From assembly GCF_014207565.1 (NCBI RefSeq), contig NZ_JACHGJ010000002.1:930001-994000 (forward strand): a stretch of DNA of 64,000 bases, given 5' to 3'. Of this stretch, positions 15,527 through 26,605 are shown piece after piece (the first letter of the stretch is position 1; every line of letters starts with the position of its first letter). A program made the translations under genes and the position numbers. A model generated the notes under the pieces. It made no database searches, was not told the origin of the DNA, and saw only the letters and a program-made list of their open reading frames with translations. Source of the stretch: Spirochaeta isovalerica (GTDB lineage Bacteria; Spirochaetota; Spirochaetia; DSM-2461).

Positions 15527-17626
15527 ATGGCTAAATCGGGACTGTCTTTTAAAAGTGTCGGCGGTAAACTCATGCTCGCTTTTGCGCTGCTCGCCTTGAC
15601 CATTTCTGTTTCGCTGGCTTTTATTTCCTATTTCAGCGGTTCAAAATCCATCAGGGTCGAAGCTACGGAAAAGCTGGCTGCCGTTTCCGAATTGAAAACT
15701 CAGAAAGTTGAAGAATTTCTGGAGATGCGTTTCAGCGAAGCCCATGTCATGACCGGGCTCGATAATCTGAAATTCAATATCGACCGGACCATAGAGGATG
15801 CCCGGTTATCCGGCATTGATCCGAATCTGACTGTTGAGCAGAAAAGAGATATTCTGGAGCAGATATCAGAAAACTACAGGTTTGTTAAACAATATCTGCT
15901 GAAAAATAACAAAGAGCTGGGCGTCTTTGCTGAAATAAAACTTGTCGCGGCATGGGATATAAAGAATAGAAATGGCGAGGTCATTTTTACTGAGGGAGAT
16001 CAGCTCATCAGCTCGGGTAATTATTCGGGAAATACCAGTAACAGGAGTATGTTTACCGGGGCCCTGGACCTGATGGAGCTGAACAAACAGGGGGTGACTG
16101 CGGAAGAAACGGGGTGTCCTTTTCTCTATTCCTCATCCTTTGAACACTGCAGCGAACTCAATCATTCCTCTATTCACATGTCTCATGGGATCGGAAGATA
16201 CGGCCTGACTACGGAACAATTGAAGATGAACTCTCCCGTGGAAGAGCGTTTTTCTTCCATTCTCATTTTCGACATCGATACGGTCAGAATCGAAGATCTT
16301 CTCAACGATGCAACAGGTATGGGCGAATCAGGCCTTTCTTATATGGTTCAGAACGAGGGAGACGAATATCTGGTTCTGACTTCAGACCGGCTGGGCCGTT
16401 TGACTGCCCTTGAGTCGAATGTCAACGGATCGGAAGGTATCTCGCCTCATATGAACCGTAATGAGCTGAGACGGGGCACAGGAATATGCCTGACCAATGA
16501 ATACCTCAATGAACAGGGGACAAAGGTTCTGGCCCATAATCATATGCTGAAAGTCGGCGAATATGATGTCGCCCTGATAACGGAGATGGATTCCGACGAA
16601 GTTTTCCAGGGGACTTCGACTCTGCTCAGGATAATATCAATAGTGTCCATAGTTATTCTTATTCTCTCCACTATCATCTCCATCCTGTTCAGCCGCACAA
16701 TCTCCACGCCTGTAAAATATGTTTCGCAGGTTATGTCCGTTCTGTCCACGGGAGATCTGACTCAGGAAGTGGATAAGAAGGTTCAGCAGAGAAGCGATGA
16801 AATAGGGGATATGACACGGAGAGTCAATGATCTTGTCGAAAAGCTCCAGGACATAGTCAGCGTCGTACTGTCCGGTTCGCAACAGATCGCCACGGCCAGC
16901 GAGCAGCTCGCGGAGGGAAATCAGGACCTCTCCAACAGAACGGAACAGCAGGCCTCGGCTCTGGAGGAAACATCCTCTGCTATCGAGGAGATGATATCCT
17001 CTATCCGGTCCAATGCGGACAATACCGTATCGGCGGAAAAACTGGCGCAGGAAGCTCTCAGGAAAACTGAGGAAGGAAAAACCGCTGTCAATTCCATGAT
17101 GGATTCCATGGATGAGATAAATGCGTCGAGCCTGTCCATTGCAGATACTATCGATATAATTACAAATATCGCCTTTCAGACAAACCTTCTGGCTTTGAAT
17201 GCCTCCATTGAGGCTGCCCGTGCGGGAGAGGACGGTAAGGGATTTGCCGTCGTGGCAGTCGAAGTGCGGAAACTGGCTCAGCGTTCCGATAAAGCCTCCA
17301 GCGAAATCGCAGAAATCATAAAAACAAGCAGCCGGAAAGTGGAGGAAGGTGTGGAAATCGCCAGAAAAGCCGGTGAAATGCTTAAGGAAATCGATCAGTC
17401 GGTCAGGAAAGTGACCGCCCTTGTCGGTGAAATTTCCGCAGCATCGCAGGAGCAGCTATCCAGTGTTGACGAAATTGATAAGACCATAACAAACCTCGAT
17501 GAAAACACTCAGAAAAACGCTGCTCTCGTGGAAGAAGCGGCTTCTTCCACGGAAGAATTGTCTTCCCAGGCCCAGGAGCTGAACAGCAATATCAATTTCT
17601 TCACCATTAAGAAAAACAGGACGTGA
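15527..17626 (+). CDS. methyl-accepting chemotaxis protein (transmembrane)
   Basis: About 699 residues from ATG 15527, which has CCGGAGG 8-10 bases upstream; a longer frame lacks a ribosome site. TM1 is near residues 15-35, a large periplasmic sensor region of about 340 residues follows, TM2 is near 370-390 ([18 protein letters not shown]), then HAMP ([15 protein letters not shown]...LTQEVD) and the signalling domain. The hairpin tip is [36 protein letters not shown]. The sensor has an unusual Cys/His-rich stretch ([22 protein letters not shown]). The ligand is unknown. It is followed by a second MCP and CheW, which would form the receptor-coupling unit. Confidence 0.92.
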   Translation: MAKSGLSFKSVGGKLMLAFALLALTISVSLAFISYFSGSKSIRVEATEKLAAVSELKTQKVEEFLEMRFSEAHVMTGLDNLKFNIDRTIEDARLSGIDPNLTVEQKRDILEQISENYRFVKQYLLKNNKELGVFAEIKLVAAWDIKNRNGEVIFTEGDQLISSGNYSGNTSNRSMFTGALDLMELNKQGVTAEETGCPFLYSSSFEHCSELNHSSIHMSHGIGRYGLTTEQLKMNSPVEERFSSILIFDIDTVRIEDLLNDATGMGESGLSYMVQNEGDEYLVLTSDRLGRLTALESNVNGSEGISPHMNRNELRRGTGICLTNEYLNEQGTKVLAHNHMLKVGEYDVALITEMDSDEVFQGTSTLLRIISIVSIVILILSTIISILFSRTISTPVKYVSQVMSVLSTGDLTQEVDKKVQQRSDEIGDMTRRVNDLVEKLQDIVSVVLSGSQQIATASEQLAEGNQDLSNRTEQQASALEETSSAIEEMISSIRSNADNTVSAEKLAQEALRKTEEGKTAVNSMMDSMDEINASSLSIADTIDIITNIAFQTNLLALNASIEAARAGEDGKGFAVVAVEVRKLAQRSDKASSEIAEIIKTSSRKVEEGVEIARKAGEMLKEIDQSVRKVTALVGEISAASQEQLSSVDEIDKTITNLDENTQKNAALVEEAASSTEELSSQAQELNSNINFFTIKKNRT

Positions 17627-17650
17627 TGCCAATCTGATCTGTGCGGTATT

Positions 17651-17679
17651 TTGACATTTTAAAAGTGAGCTTCCATAAT
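17651..17679 (+). promoter_or_regulatory. sigma-70 promoter of the second MCP
   Basis: A consensus TTGACA (17651-17656), 17-base spacer and CATAAT (17674-17679) lie 44 bases before ATG 17723, which has AAGGAG at a normal distance. The second MCP and cheW can therefore be transcribed separately from the first MCP. Confidence 0.65.
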
Positions 17680-17722
17680 TTAAAATGTTGGTTTTTTAAA
17701 CAGAAAAGAAGGAGTTTTTCAG

Positions 17723-19786
17723 ATGAAACTGAGAACGAAGATAGTTCTGGGATTCGGGATTGTAATTGCCCTGCTCGTTACAATCGGTGTCATCTCATTG
17801 CTGCAGATCAGCACGGCCTCCGGCGGGTTTGAAGAATACCGGGGACTGGCTCGCGATACCAACCTGGCCGGTCAGCTCCAGGCCAATATGCTTATGGTCC
17901 GTATGAATGTCAAGGATTTCGAGATTACCGGAAGCGAAGAGGACAAAAAACAGTATGATGAATATCTCGAGCTGATGAACGGTTTTCTGGAACAGTCTCA
18001 GACGGAGATCCAGAAACCGGAACGGGCCGCCCTTATCGATAATGTTGATAACACGGTTCTGGAATATGAACAGGCTTTTCAAAAAATAGTTGATTACCAG
18101 GCACAGAGGCAGGATCTTGTCTCCAAAAACCTCGATATTATCGGGCCGGTCATGGAGCAGGATCTGACGGAAATCCTGGTAACAGCAGAAAGAGACGGCG
18201 ATATGATGGCTTCCTACAACGCTGCTATGGCCCTGAGACATCTGCTTCTCGGACGTCTCTATGTGGTTAAATTCCTCGATAATAATCTGCAGGCCCATGT
18301 GGACCGCTTCCATCAGGAGTTCGACCTTATGGATGATAGCCTTGACATACTGAATAATGAATTACAGAATGCCGACCGGCGAATGCATTTGTCAAGAGTC
18401 ATGGAAGACAAAATTACCTATGAAGAAAAATTTGTAGAGCTTACCAAAGTTGTCTTCAGCCGGAATGATCTGCAGCATAACACCCTCGATGTCCATGGAC
18501 CCGAAATCGCCCAATGGGTTGAAGATGTCAAGCTGTCCATCAAGGCTGACCAAGACGCTCTGGGACCTCAGCTACAGGCTTCAAACGATAGAGCCAATAT
18601 TATGATATGGATCATTCTGGCTGTCGCTACAGCGGCCGGCGTCGTCATAGCTCTCATGACTATTTCCAGCGTTCTGAAACAGCTCGGGGGAGACCCGGCG
18701 GAAATTCAGACCATAGCCGAGAAGATCGCCCGCGGAGACCTCCGCAATGACGGTTCCGTTAATAAAGAAGGAGCGATCGGTGTCTACGCTTCCATGGTGC
18801 AGATGATGGGGAAACTGACGGAGATCGTCGATCTCTCCCTCTCCGGTGCGGAGCAGATCGCCTCGGCCAGCGGTCAGCTCGCTTCGGGCAACCAGGATCT
18901 GTCTACCAGGACGGAACAGCAGGCGACCGCCCTTGAGGAGACATCTTCGGCAATTGAGGAGATGAACTCCTCTATCCGATCCAATGCGGACAATACGGGC
19001 TCGGCCGATCAGCTCTCCCGCGATGCTCTTGAGAAATCGGGAGACGGCGCCCTGGCTGTGCAGACTATGGTCACGGCCATGGATGAAATAAGCGTGTTCA
19101 GTACCCGTATCGCCGATATCATAGAAGTTATAAACAATATCGCCTTCCAGACGAATCTTCTGGCCCTCAACGCTTCCATTGAAGCGGCCCGGGCCGGCGA
19201 ACAGGGGAAAGGTTTCGCCGTTGTGGCCGTGGAGGTCAGAAAACTGGCCAAACGATCTGATAAGGCTGCCTCGGAAATCGCCGACATTATCAAGACCAGT
19301 AACAGGAAAGTGGAAGAAGGGGTGGATATTGCCAATAGAGCGGGCGAAATGCTCAATGAGATCACCGCTTCGGTCAAGAAAGTGACAGCGTTAGTCGGAG
19401 AAATATCAGCCGCATCACAGGAACAGCTTTCCAGTGTGGACCAGATTGATAAAACTCTGGCCAGCCTCGATGAAAACACCCAGAAGAACGCGGCGCTGGT
19501 TGAAGAAGCCGCTTCTTCGACCGAGGAACTGTCTTCCCAGGCGCAGGAGCTGTTCTCCACCATGCAGTTCTTTAAACTGGATAGAAAGAGCACTGTGGAT
19601 ATTAAAAAACTGAGGAAGGGAAGAGACTCGTCTGAGGTAAAGGTTAAATCCATAGAAGCTCCCGGATCGACAGGCGTGACCCTCGTTGATGACAGATCAT
19701 CGGATGGAGGTAAATCCGGAGAAGGTTCAGATGCTTATGAAACATTCTCATCGCTGGCCGATGAATCGGACTTCGCGGAATTTTAA
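17723..19786 (+). CDS. methyl-accepting chemotaxis protein with C-terminal tether
   Basis: 687 residues. TM1 near 8-28, an all-helical periplasmic domain (about 30-290; [28 protein letters not shown]) of the four-helix or bimodular type, and TM2 near 292-312 ([20 protein letters not shown]). A divergent HAMP ([22 protein letters not shown]) and a signalling domain with [20 protein letters not shown] follow. After the signalling domain comes an extension of about 65 residues rich in Ser, Asp and Gly that ends in DFAEF, which fits the aromatic-x-x-aromatic form of CheR-binding pentapeptides. It is transcribed with cheW 12 bases downstream. The ligand is unknown. Confidence 0.92.
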   Translation: MKLRTKIVLGFGIVIALLVTIGVISLLQISTASGGFEEYRGLARDTNLAGQLQANMLMVRMNVKDFEITGSEEDKKQYDEYLELMNGFLEQSQTEIQKPERAALIDNVDNTVLEYEQAFQKIVDYQAQRQDLVSKNLDIIGPVMEQDLTEILVTAERDGDMMASYNAAMALRHLLLGRLYVVKFLDNNLQAHVDRFHQEFDLMDDSLDILNNELQNADRRMHLSRVMEDKITYEEKFVELTKVVFSRNDLQHNTLDVHGPEIAQWVEDVKLSIKADQDALGPQLQASNDRANIMIWIILAVATAAGVVIALMTISSVLKQLGGDPAEIQTIAEKIARGDLRNDGSVNKEGAIGVYASMVQMMGKLTEIVDLSLSGAEQIASASGQLASGNQDLSTRTEQQATALEETSSAIEEMNSSIRSNADNTGSADQLSRDALEKSGDGALAVQTMVTAMDEISVFSTRIADIIEVINNIAFQTNLLALNASIEAARAGEQGKGFAVVAVEVRKLAKRSDKAASEIADIIKTSNRKVEEGVDIANRAGEMLNEITASVKKVTALVGEISAASQEQLSSVDQIDKTLASLDENTQKNAALVEEAASSTEELSSQAQELFSTMQFFKLDRKSTVDIKKLRKGRDSSEVKVKSIEAPGSTGVTLVDDRSSDGGKSGEGSDAYETFSSLADESDFAEF

Positions 19787-19798
19787 GGAGATAAAACC

Positions 19799-20353
19799 AT
19801 GAAAGAAGATAGAAGAGATGACAACAGGGAAACAATCATGACTCTGGAAGATGAAGAAGAGGATCTGCTTGTTTCCCAGCTTAACATGGATATCTCCAAC
19901 CAGTTCGTCGTCTTTTCCGTTGAGGATGAGGAATACGGAGTTCCCATACTGGCCGTTCAGGAAATTATTTCCCTTCCCAATCTGACAAGAATTCCCGGTG
20001 TACCGGAATACATTCCGGGAATTATAAACCTGCGGGGAAGCATTATTCCTCTCTATGAGCTGAGAAGCAAGTTCAAACTGGAAACCAGAGAGCTGGACAA
20101 CAGCACAATCGTTATTATCGCCCAGACGGGAAGAGACAATCATCGAACAGTCGGTTTCATAGTCGATGCCGTTTCAGATGTCGTCAGCATTACGGCGGAG
20201 AATCTGAGCGAAAAGCCGGAGTTCAGCAAAGCTGTTGATGCCCGTTATATTGAGAAAATCGGAAAGATAGGAAACAGAATGATTATCATAATAAATCTGT
20301 CCGATTTCTTTTCGGAAAATGAACAGGCCGTTCTCGATTCGGCTGTTTTGTAA
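19799..20353 (+). CDS. cheW: chemotaxis coupling protein CheW
   Basis: 184 residues, with an acidic N-terminal extension of about 35 residues (EEEDLLVSQLNMDIS) before the CheW domain. Domain markers: QFVVFSVEDEEYGVPILAVQEIISLPNLTRIPGVPEYIPGIINLRGSIIPLYELRSKF, then HRTVGFIVDAVSDVVSI and the C-terminal ARYIEKIGKIGNRMIIIINLSDFF. It links MCP tips to CheA P5. It sits behind two MCP genes, whereas the cheA operon 20 kb away has no cheW, so this copy may serve that CheA. AAGGAG precedes the ATG. Confidence 0.92.
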   Translation: MKEDRRDDNRETIMTLEDEEEDLLVSQLNMDISNQFVVFSVEDEEYGVPILAVQEIISLPNLTRIPGVPEYIPGIINLRGSIIPLYELRSKFKLETRELDNSTIVIIAQTGRDNHRTVGFIVDAVSDVVSITAENLSEKPEFSKAVDARYIEKIGKIGNRMIIIINLSDFFSENEQAVLDSAVL

Positions 20354-20358
20354 ATGAA

Positions 20359-21507
20359 TCAGTTGAGATAAGGGAGCCGGATTTCAATAACGGTTCCCTT
20401 TCCTTTTTCCGTGTAGATCACTTTTATTTTGCCGCCGTGTTCTTCAATTATGGAGTATACGCCGGTCAGACCATAATTCAGTCCCGTTTTATAACCTCCG
20501 GTTGAAAAGAACGGCTCAAAGATACGTCTTGCTGTTTCCTTATCCATGCCTTCGCCGGTATTTTTTACAGCAACGACAATCCACTGGTCCTCTCTGTAGG
20601 CCTTGAGCGTCAGAGATCCGGCTCCCTTTATGGAATTCTCTCCGTTTTTCAATAACAGCAATACGACCTGCTTCAGGTCTTCTTCATGTCCCGAAACAAG
20701 GAGATTGTCCTCGATTTTACCGATTTTTTCGATATGTGGAGAGATAGTCCTGCCATAGGATTCCCATAGAGACGAAAGCATCGCAGAGAGGTCGAGCTCC
20801 GACTTCTCGCTTTCGCCATGGAAGCCCCTGGACAGGTTCTGAAGCTCCCTGATTCTTTCCGTCATTTTTTCTACAATAGTCTGAATGGCTTCGTAATAAT
20901 TGCTCCCCCTATGGGAAGGGGATTCATTTCTTGCTTTAAGGGAAGCCAGCTCAATGTAATTCATAATACCCTGAAGGGAATTGCTCAGATCATGGGATGC
21001 GTTTCCGGCGAAATCTATAACGGCGGCCATTCGCTGACTGGTGATCAGAGCTTCCTCCGCCTGTTTCAAAGGGCTGATATCGCTGACAGCGATGCGTCTG
21101 TCTCCCGATGGTTCTGAAAAGAAGTTGAGATGGGCATGGAAATATGTCTCATCAGCTTTTTTCATTCTCAGGGATAGGGACTGAATGGTTGAAGAATCTC
21201 CAGTTGAAGAGCTCTGGTTTAACAGGTAATATTCGTCCTGATCATCGGGCCATATCAAAAGCGTTATATTTTTATTGATAATATCGCTGTACGGGAGGCC
21301 GAACATCCGCGCAGCTGTCTGGTTTATATCATGAATCGTCCCCTGGCTGTCACAGATAAGATAACCGACGGGAGCCGTATTAAAAAGATCTCTGTATCGG
21401 GCGTTGGATTTTTCCAGTTCCTGCTGCGACGCCAGCAGCTCAAGGTTCTGCTGTTCCAGCTCTATCTGGTGAATGTTCAGTTCTTCCAGCAGTTCCTTTT
21501 CATTCAT
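20359..21507 (-). CDS. PAS histidine kinase with degenerate ATP-binding boxes
   Basis: 382 residues, soluble. A leading coiled coil (LNIHQIELEQQNLELLASQQELEKS) is followed by a PAS domain (about 35-150), an H box with SHDLSNSLQGI (His172), and an HATPase domain. The N box keeps Asn288 (LLLLKNGENSI). The G1 box reads NTGEG at 316-320, with Asn where Asp is usual, and G2 reads KTGLNYGL instead of GTGLGL. Catalysis may therefore be weak or altered. The gene overlaps the upstream CheB-CheR-PAS fusion by 8 bases and probably acts with it. No receiver domain is attached. Confidence 0.82.
   Translation of the reverse strand: MNEKELLEELNIHQIELEQQNLELLASQQELEKSNARYRDLFNTAPVGYLICDSQGTIHDINQTAARMFGLPYSDIINKNITLLIWPDDQDEYYLLNQSSSTGDSSTIQSLSLRMKKADETYFHAHLNFFSEPSGDRRIAVSDISPLKQAEEALITSQRMAAVIDFAGNASHDLSNSLQGIMNYIELASLKARNESPSHRGSNYYEAIQTIVEKMTERIRELQNLSRGFHGESEKSELDLSAMLSSLWESYGRTISPHIEKIGKIEDNLLVSGHEEDLKQVVLLLLKNGENSIKGAGSLTLKAYREDQWIVVAVKNTGEGMDKETARRIFEPFFSTGGYKTGLNYGLTGVYSIIEEHGGKIKVIYTEKGKGTVIEIRLPYLN
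20370..20400 (+). terminator. terminator of the MCP-cheW transcript, inside the convergent kinase gene
   Basis: AAGGGAGCCG (20370-20379) pairs with CGGTTCCCTT (20391-20400) with one wobble pair and an 11-base loop, followed by TCCTTTTTCC. It lies 17 bases after the cheW stop codon but within the 3' coding end of the opposite-strand kinase gene. Confidence 0.5.
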
Positions 21508-24424
21508 GATCTTTCACTTCCTTCTCATCCACTTCTTCGAAAATGGTGTAAACCTGATAGGGTTTGTCAGCATTTTCTCTGTAGAGCGGTATGGCCTGAA
21601 TCTTCAACCACAGCCGGGCATTCCTGACAGGATTGAAAACGCCCATATAAGAGTCTTTCACAATGCGGTTTTCTTTCAATGCCTTCATGGCCGGGTGTTC
21701 ATCTCCCGGAAAATCGCTTCCGTCACTTTTAATGGCTTTCCATGCCGGATCCATTGATGTCACGCCTTTTAACTGATCCAGAGAGAGCCCCAGAAGATCT
21801 ATGGCTGTGTGGTTGGCGTCGATTATCCGCCCCTCTTCATCCTGAAAAACAATGCCCTGGTTCATCGTCTGGAAAAGAAGGCTTCGTCTCTCTTCGGCTA
21901 ATTTCCTTGTCGTTACATCAATAAAAAGAATTATCAATCCATCCACTGCGTTTACGTTGGTCCTGTAGGGGGTTACTTTCAGAAGCAACCATTTCTGCTG
22001 GAAGTAAAACTCTTCTTCGTATTCTTTCAGAGTCTTCAGGACCGTCTGGCAAAGATTTAAAAAGCCCTTATGAAACTGCTCGAGAGCAAAGTGCCCGATG
22101 TAGCGCTGCCGGTCGCTTGGCTGGATATGGGTTATCTCTGATGCTATGCTGTTTATTTTTCGCAACTTCAAATCCCTGTCCAGAAAGAGAACGCCTATCT
22201 TGGTGTTTTTCAGAAGATTTTCCAGATCGGCGGTCATCTCGCTGAGCTCTTCGATTTTCTTTATGTGTTCGGCATTGACCGTGTAGAGTTCTTCATTAAC
22301 AGACTGCAGCTCTTCGTTGGTGCTCTGCAGTTCTTCATTGGAAGCCAGCAGCTCTTCGTTGGATGACTGGAGCTCTTCATTGGAAGTTTCCAGCTCCTCA
22401 ACCGTGGCCTGGAGGCTTTCGCTCTTCAGGCTCAACTCTTTTTCCAGCTCTTCGATCTGATCTGTGTAGTGATTCGGATAATTAAAATTTTCCACAACAA
22501 CAACGGAATCCGACTTGGGAAGCTTCTCTTCTTCAGTGAAGCTGATAAGGAAATAATTTTCCGGTCTGTTTGTTACGGATAATTTCCGGCAGGAGATCGA
22601 AAGGCTGTTCCCCGACAGCTCCTCAAGGGTGATATGGTCCATCACAACCGGATTCTTTGTTTTGTCCGCCCTCCTCAGGAGGCTGCTGACAATGGCGCCC
22701 ATTTCTTTCGACATCATTTTCAGTATATTGAAGCTGGCCTTTCCAACGGGGAACTGCAGATAATTGTTTACGTTATGAAAAATATGGAGCAGTTCGTAAC
22801 GGGAATCGACCAGGACCGAGGGGGGGATATAACCGGATAGCAGCTCCGTGAAGATATTGTCGAGAGACTCTCTTTCCGTCTGCCGCATTCTGCTACGGGT
22901 TCCGAGAGAACCCATTCCCCTGTTGGTGATGATCGGTTCTCTTTTCAGCAATTCGTTGACCGAAGAGAGCCTGAAGCCCTTTTTGTACTGATATATTTTG
23001 GCTTTGCTATCGAGGCAATCGAATCCCTCTGAAAGGTTGCCGATGGATTCGCTGTTGCCCAGAAAGAGAAATCCCGGATCATTGAGAGACATGTAGAAAT
23101 AGGAGAGAACTCTCTGCTGCGCCGGAGTTTCCAGATAGATGAGAAGGTTACGGCAGGTTATAAAATCGATCTTTGTAAAAGGGGGATCGTTGATAAGGTC
23201 CTGTCTGGCAAATACGATAACGCTCCGTATGCTGTCAGAAATCAGGTAGCCCCCGTTCTGTCTGGTAAAGTACTTTTCCAGGAAGGGAAGGGGAACGTCG
23301 CTCACAATGTTCTCCGGATAGAATCCGGCACCGGCGAAACTCAGCGCTTCCGTATCGATATCAGTAGCGAATATTTTTATATTCCTGAAAGTGCGGCTTT
23401 TTTCCATATGGTCGAAGAGGAGAATCGCCAGGCTGTAGACTTCTTCTCCGGTGGAACAGCCGGCGACCCAGACCCTCAGGTCCTTTTCTATGGGAATGCT
23501 TTCGAAGAGGCGGGGGATGACTGTCCGGGATAGAGTCTCAAAATAGCTTTCATCCCGGAAAAACCGGGTCACGCCGATAAGCAGTTCATTGAAAAGGGTT
23601 TTTATTTCCCTTTCATTGTACATAAGGAAGTTAAGGTATTCGCTGATGCTGTTAAACCGGTTGAGGCTGATTCTCTTTTCCAGCCTTCTGAGGACCGTAT
23701 TCGGTTTGTAATGGCCGAAATCCACACCGGTTGTTTCGCGGATAATGGAAATGATCTTGGACAGTTCCGTTTCGTTCTCATTGGAAATCTGCTCCATTTT
23801 CCGGGAATTGATTGTCAGCGGGTGTCTGCAGTAGTTAACCAGTTCATCAGCCAGCCTCGGTGGGGACAGGACGAAATCCACCATTCCCGAGGAGATGGAA
23901 CTGCGCGGCATCCCGTCAAATTTAGCTGTCCTCGTATCCTGCGCCATGGAGATGCCGCCGGCTTCTTTAATCGCTCTAATGCCCAATGTTCCGTCGGAGC
24001 CGGTTCCCGATAAAATAACCGCGATGGCATTTTTTTCCTGGTCTTTGGCCAGAGACCGGAGGAATATGTCAATGGGAAGATTCAGGACTTTTCCCGGCAG
24101 AGGGTCGTTCAGCAGCAGGGTTCCCTGATAGATTGTCATATTTTTCCGGGGCGGAATGAGATATACGTTATTCACTTCAACAGCCATGCCGTCTTCTACC
24201 AGGTGGATCGGCATGGACGTAAAACGGGCCAGAAGCTCATTCATCATGCTTTTATAGTCGGGAGAGAGGTGTTGTATGACAACAAATGCGGCTCCCGGAC
24301 GGGAAGGCATATTCCTGAAAAAGTCTTCCAGGGCTTCAAGACCTCCCGCCGAAGCGCCGATTCCGACTACTGGAAAGCTGGAAACGGGGGATTCTTTATT
24401 GGCGGTGTTCTTATTTGTACTCAT
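21500..24424 (-). CDS. CheB-CheR-PAS fusion protein
   Basis: 974 residues. CheB methylesterase domain (about 15-195) with the catalytic Ser25 (GIGASAGG), His52 ([10 protein letters not shown]) and late GTGSDGTLG; there is no N-terminal receiver. CheR methyltransferase (about 205-475) with [19 protein letters not shown] and [11 protein letters not shown] middle region follows, then a long heptad coil ([28 protein letters not shown]) near 690-730, and two PAS domains (about 735-970). It can add and remove methyl groups on receptors in one polypeptide, perhaps gated by the PAS signals. A separate cheB and cheR pair exists in the main operon, so this one may serve other receptors. Confidence 0.92.
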   Translation of the reverse strand: MSTNKNTANKESPVSSFPVVGIGASAGGLEALEDFFRNMPSRPGAAFVVIQHLSPDYKSMMNELLARFTSMPIHLVEDGMAVEVNNVYLIPPRKNMTIYQGTLLLNDPLPGKVLNLPIDIFLRSLAKDQEKNAIAVILSGTGSDGTLGIRAIKEAGGISMAQDTRTAKFDGMPRSSISSGMVDFVLSPPRLADELVNYCRHPLTINSRKMEQISNENETELSKIISIIRETTGVDFGHYKPNTVLRRLEKRISLNRFNSISEYLNFLMYNEREIKTLFNELLIGVTRFFRDESYFETLSRTVIPRLFESIPIEKDLRVWVAGCSTGEEVYSLAILLFDHMEKSRTFRNIKIFATDIDTEALSFAGAGFYPENIVSDVPLPFLEKYFTRQNGGYLISDSIRSVIVFARQDLINDPPFTKIDFITCRNLLIYLETPAQQRVLSYFYMSLNDPGFLFLGNSESIGNLSEGFDCLDSKAKIYQYKKGFRLSSVNELLKREPIITNRGMGSLGTRSRMRQTERESLDNIFTELLSGYIPPSVLVDSRYELLHIFHNVNNYLQFPVGKASFNILKMMSKEMGAIVSSLLRRADKTKNPVVMDHITLEELSGNSLSISCRKLSVTNRPENYFLISFTEEEKLPKSDSVVVVENFNYPNHYTDQIEELEKELSLKSESLQATVEELETSNEELQSSNEELLASNEELQSTNEELQSVNEELYTVNAEHIKKIEELSEMTADLENLLKNTKIGVLFLDRDLKLRKINSIASEITHIQPSDRQRYIGHFALEQFHKGFLNLCQTVLKTLKEYEEEFYFQQKWLLLKVTPYRTNVNAVDGLIILFIDVTTRKLAEERRSLLFQTMNQGIVFQDEEGRIIDANHTAIDLLGLSLDQLKGVTSMDPAWKAIKSDGSDFPGDEHPAMKALKENRIVKDSYMGVFNPVRNARLWLKIQAIPLYRENADKPYQVYTIFEEVDEKEVKDHE

Positions 24425-24483
24425 TACTTATGACGACCTCATATCCTGATTCGCTATCCGGATTGTTTTAGTCTCCTTTTTCA

Positions 24484-24512
24484 ATTATCTTATATCGAGG
24501 GAGAAGAAACAA
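24484..24512 (-). promoter_or_regulatory. promoter of the CheB-CheR fusion gene
   Basis: TTGTTT (24507-24512), 17 bases, and GATAAT (24484-24489) on the minus strand. The leader to ATG 24424 is about 55 bases. It lies just after the stop codon of the upstream hybrid kinase gene. Confidence 0.45.
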
Positions 24513-24520
24513 ACCCCCGA

Positions 24521-26605
24521 TTAATAGATTTCAATCGGATCGGTCCCGAAAAGTTCACCGATTTTCATTAAAAGCTGTTCAGCCGTAAAAGGCTTTTGAA
24601 TAAAGGAACCGGATTTTTCATCAATTTTGTATTCATTAAGGATTTCATTGGAATATCCCGACATAAAGATAACTCTCAAATCATCTTTTATCATTCTCAA
24701 TTTTTCATAAAGCTCCGTACCGTTCATACCGGGCATAACGATATCGCTTAAAATGAGGTTGATTTCTCCATGAAGTTTCATCACTTCAATGGCATGATCT
24801 GCATCGGAGGCTATAAAGATTCCGATTCCCTTCTGCTTCAGCATATCTCCGACCGTGTTTCTTATGTCCTCTGAGTCTTCGATGATAAGAATTCTACAAT
24901 CTTTAATCAATACTTCCGGAAGCGGCTCTCTCTCCGGTTGAGCTGTGATTTCCTCTTTTATAATCGGTAGAAAGATTATGAATTCCGTTCCCTTTCCCGG
25001 ATTACTTTCTACGATAATCCTGCCTTTGTGCTGTTCGATAATACCGTAGACTGTTGCCAGGCCCAGTCCTGTTCCCATTTCGCCTTTCGTAGTGAAAAAA
25101 GGCTCGAAAATATCTTTGAGTATTAGGGGATCCATACCGCAGCCGTTATCTCTGACTGATATTTTTGCATATGGCCCGGGAGGCATATACTTCAGATCCG
25201 CATCTGATAAGTCGCCGGGAACCACCAGAGAAGAACTGATAAGGATTTTCCCCTCCGGTCCTTCTATGGAATCCCTGGCATTGACCACGAGATTCATTAT
25301 GACCTGTTCTATCTGGCTGCTGTCGGCGTAAACAGGCAGTTCTTCAGAACAAAGATTCAAAGTAAATGTCATATCCTCCCGGAGAGTCCGGTAGAGGAGG
25401 ATACTGAAGTTCTGGATAATCGTGTTGAGGTCCCGGACTTTATAGGAAAGGTCCTGTTTCCGGCTGAAGGCCAGCAGCTGCTGAATTATCTCCCGGGCGC
25501 TGATTCCCGCTTTCAGAATCATTTCAGCTCTTTTCCGGTTTTTTTCATCTGTCTGATTTTGTGCGAGAAGATCTCCATAAGCCAGTATCGGAGTCAGCAT
25601 GTTGTTCAGGTCATGAGCTACCCCGCCGGCCAGCCGGCCGATGGATTCCATTTTCGAAACCTGGTTCCGCTGCTCCTCCAGTCTTTTCCTTTCCGTTAAA
25701 TCCCGGATAAAAACGTAAAGATCGTCGTCTTCGACACTTTTGTTTATATTGACTTCCACCTCTACAAGGGAGCCGTCTTTGCATCTGTGCCGGGTTTCAA
25801 AGCGGTCCTGTCCTTCTTCTATTACAATTTGTGTGCGTTTTTTTATTACTTCTTCGCTATCAACGGCTTCGATATAAGCAATAGATCTGCCGATAAGCTC
25901 TTCCCGGGAGTAACCGGTCAGATCGCAGTAGGCATCATTTATATAGAGAAATTCACTATTCTCATTGACAATCCAGAACCCGTCGAATGACGCGTTGATG
26001 GTATTCCTGAATTTAATCTGCTCTTTCGTTTTCTCCTCAATCTGCTTCTCCAGTTCCTTGCTCTTCTTTGTGAGCGTTTCATAGGCATGGAGCATCAGGT
26101 TGGCGGAATTGATTTCATTCTTCAGAGCCAGTGTGAAAAAACTTATAATATTGCTGATTTCTTCGGTAAGATTCTGCTCAAAAAAACCCAGAACACCTTC
26201 CAGGACGACCACGCCGATCACCTGATCATTGATGACAAGAGGATGGACATAATTCAGCAGTTTGGCCATCTCTTCGTTTCCTCTATCCTTATAGTTCGAG
26301 ACTTCCCCGGTATAAATGGCTTTCAGGACATCTTCATTATCAATTCTGTCAATAACCACGGGATCAGTTGTCAAATCGGCGTAGTACCATTCCGCTTCCT
26401 TTTCATAATAGATCTGGACGTTGGAACCTCCCAGAGCATTCATAATCGCTTCAGCGGCAATCTTTACAAGCTCTTCAAGACCGGCAGCGGCGGCCATGGC
26501 CGCGATAATCTCCGATTCCATCTGATAGTGGGATTTCAGTCTCGCCAGCTTTCTGTTGCGGGATTCGAGGCTTTTAATTTTCTTTTCCAGATCCTCCTGG
26601 TTCAC
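24521..26605 (-). CDS. soluble hybrid histidine kinase (GAF-PAS-HisKA-HATPase-REC)
   Basis: 694 residues with no membrane segment. GAF-like domain about 25-175, coiled coil (KELEKQIEEKTKEQ), PAS about 205-315, HisKA with GGVAHDLNNMLTP, HATPase with NLVVNARDSI, DNGCGMD and GTGLGLATVYGI, and a C-terminal receiver with IIEDSED, LILSDIVMPGMNG and FIQKPF. The same kinase-receiver core appears in the other hybrid kinases here. Its GTG start overlaps the DUF1638 stop (GTGA), so it is the last gene of the corrinoid cassette and is likely made with it. No DNA-binding output is attached. Confidence 0.9.
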   Translation of the reverse strand: MNQEDLEKKIKSLESRNRKLARLKSHYQMESEIIAAMAAAAGLEELVKIAAEAIMNALGGSNVQIYYEKEAEWYYADLTTDPVVIDRIDNEDVLKAIYTGEVSNYKDRGNEEMAKLLNYVHPLVINDQVIGVVVLEGVLGFFEQNLTEEISNIISFFTLALKNEINSANLMLHAYETLTKKSKELEKQIEEKTKEQIKFRNTINASFDGFWIVNENSEFLYINDAYCDLTGYSREELIGRSIAYIEAVDSEEVIKKRTQIVIEEGQDRFETRHRCKDGSLVEVEVNINKSVEDDDLYVFIRDLTERKRLEEQRNQVSKMESIGRLAGGVAHDLNNMLTPILAYGDLLAQNQTDEKNRKRAEMILKAGISAREIIQQLLAFSRKQDLSYKVRDLNTIIQNFSILLYRTLREDMTFTLNLCSEELPVYADSSQIEQVIMNLVVNARDSIEGPEGKILISSSLVVPGDLSDADLKYMPPGPYAKISVRDNGCGMDPLILKDIFEPFFTTKGEMGTGLGLATVYGIIEQHKGRIIVESNPGKGTEFIIFLPIIKEEITAQPEREPLPEVLIKDCRILIIEDSEDIRNTVGDMLKQKGIGIFIASDADHAIEVMKLHGEINLILSDIVMPGMNGTELYEKLRMIKDDLRVIFMSGYSNEILNEYKIDEKSGSFIQKPFTAEQLLMKIGELFGTDPIEIY

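Noticed and set aside
22280-22450. Short direct repeats in the DNA (units of about 21 bases)
   Set aside because: They encode the SNEELQS-type heptad coil of the CheB-CheR fusion, so they are a protein repeat and not a CRISPR array or mobile element.
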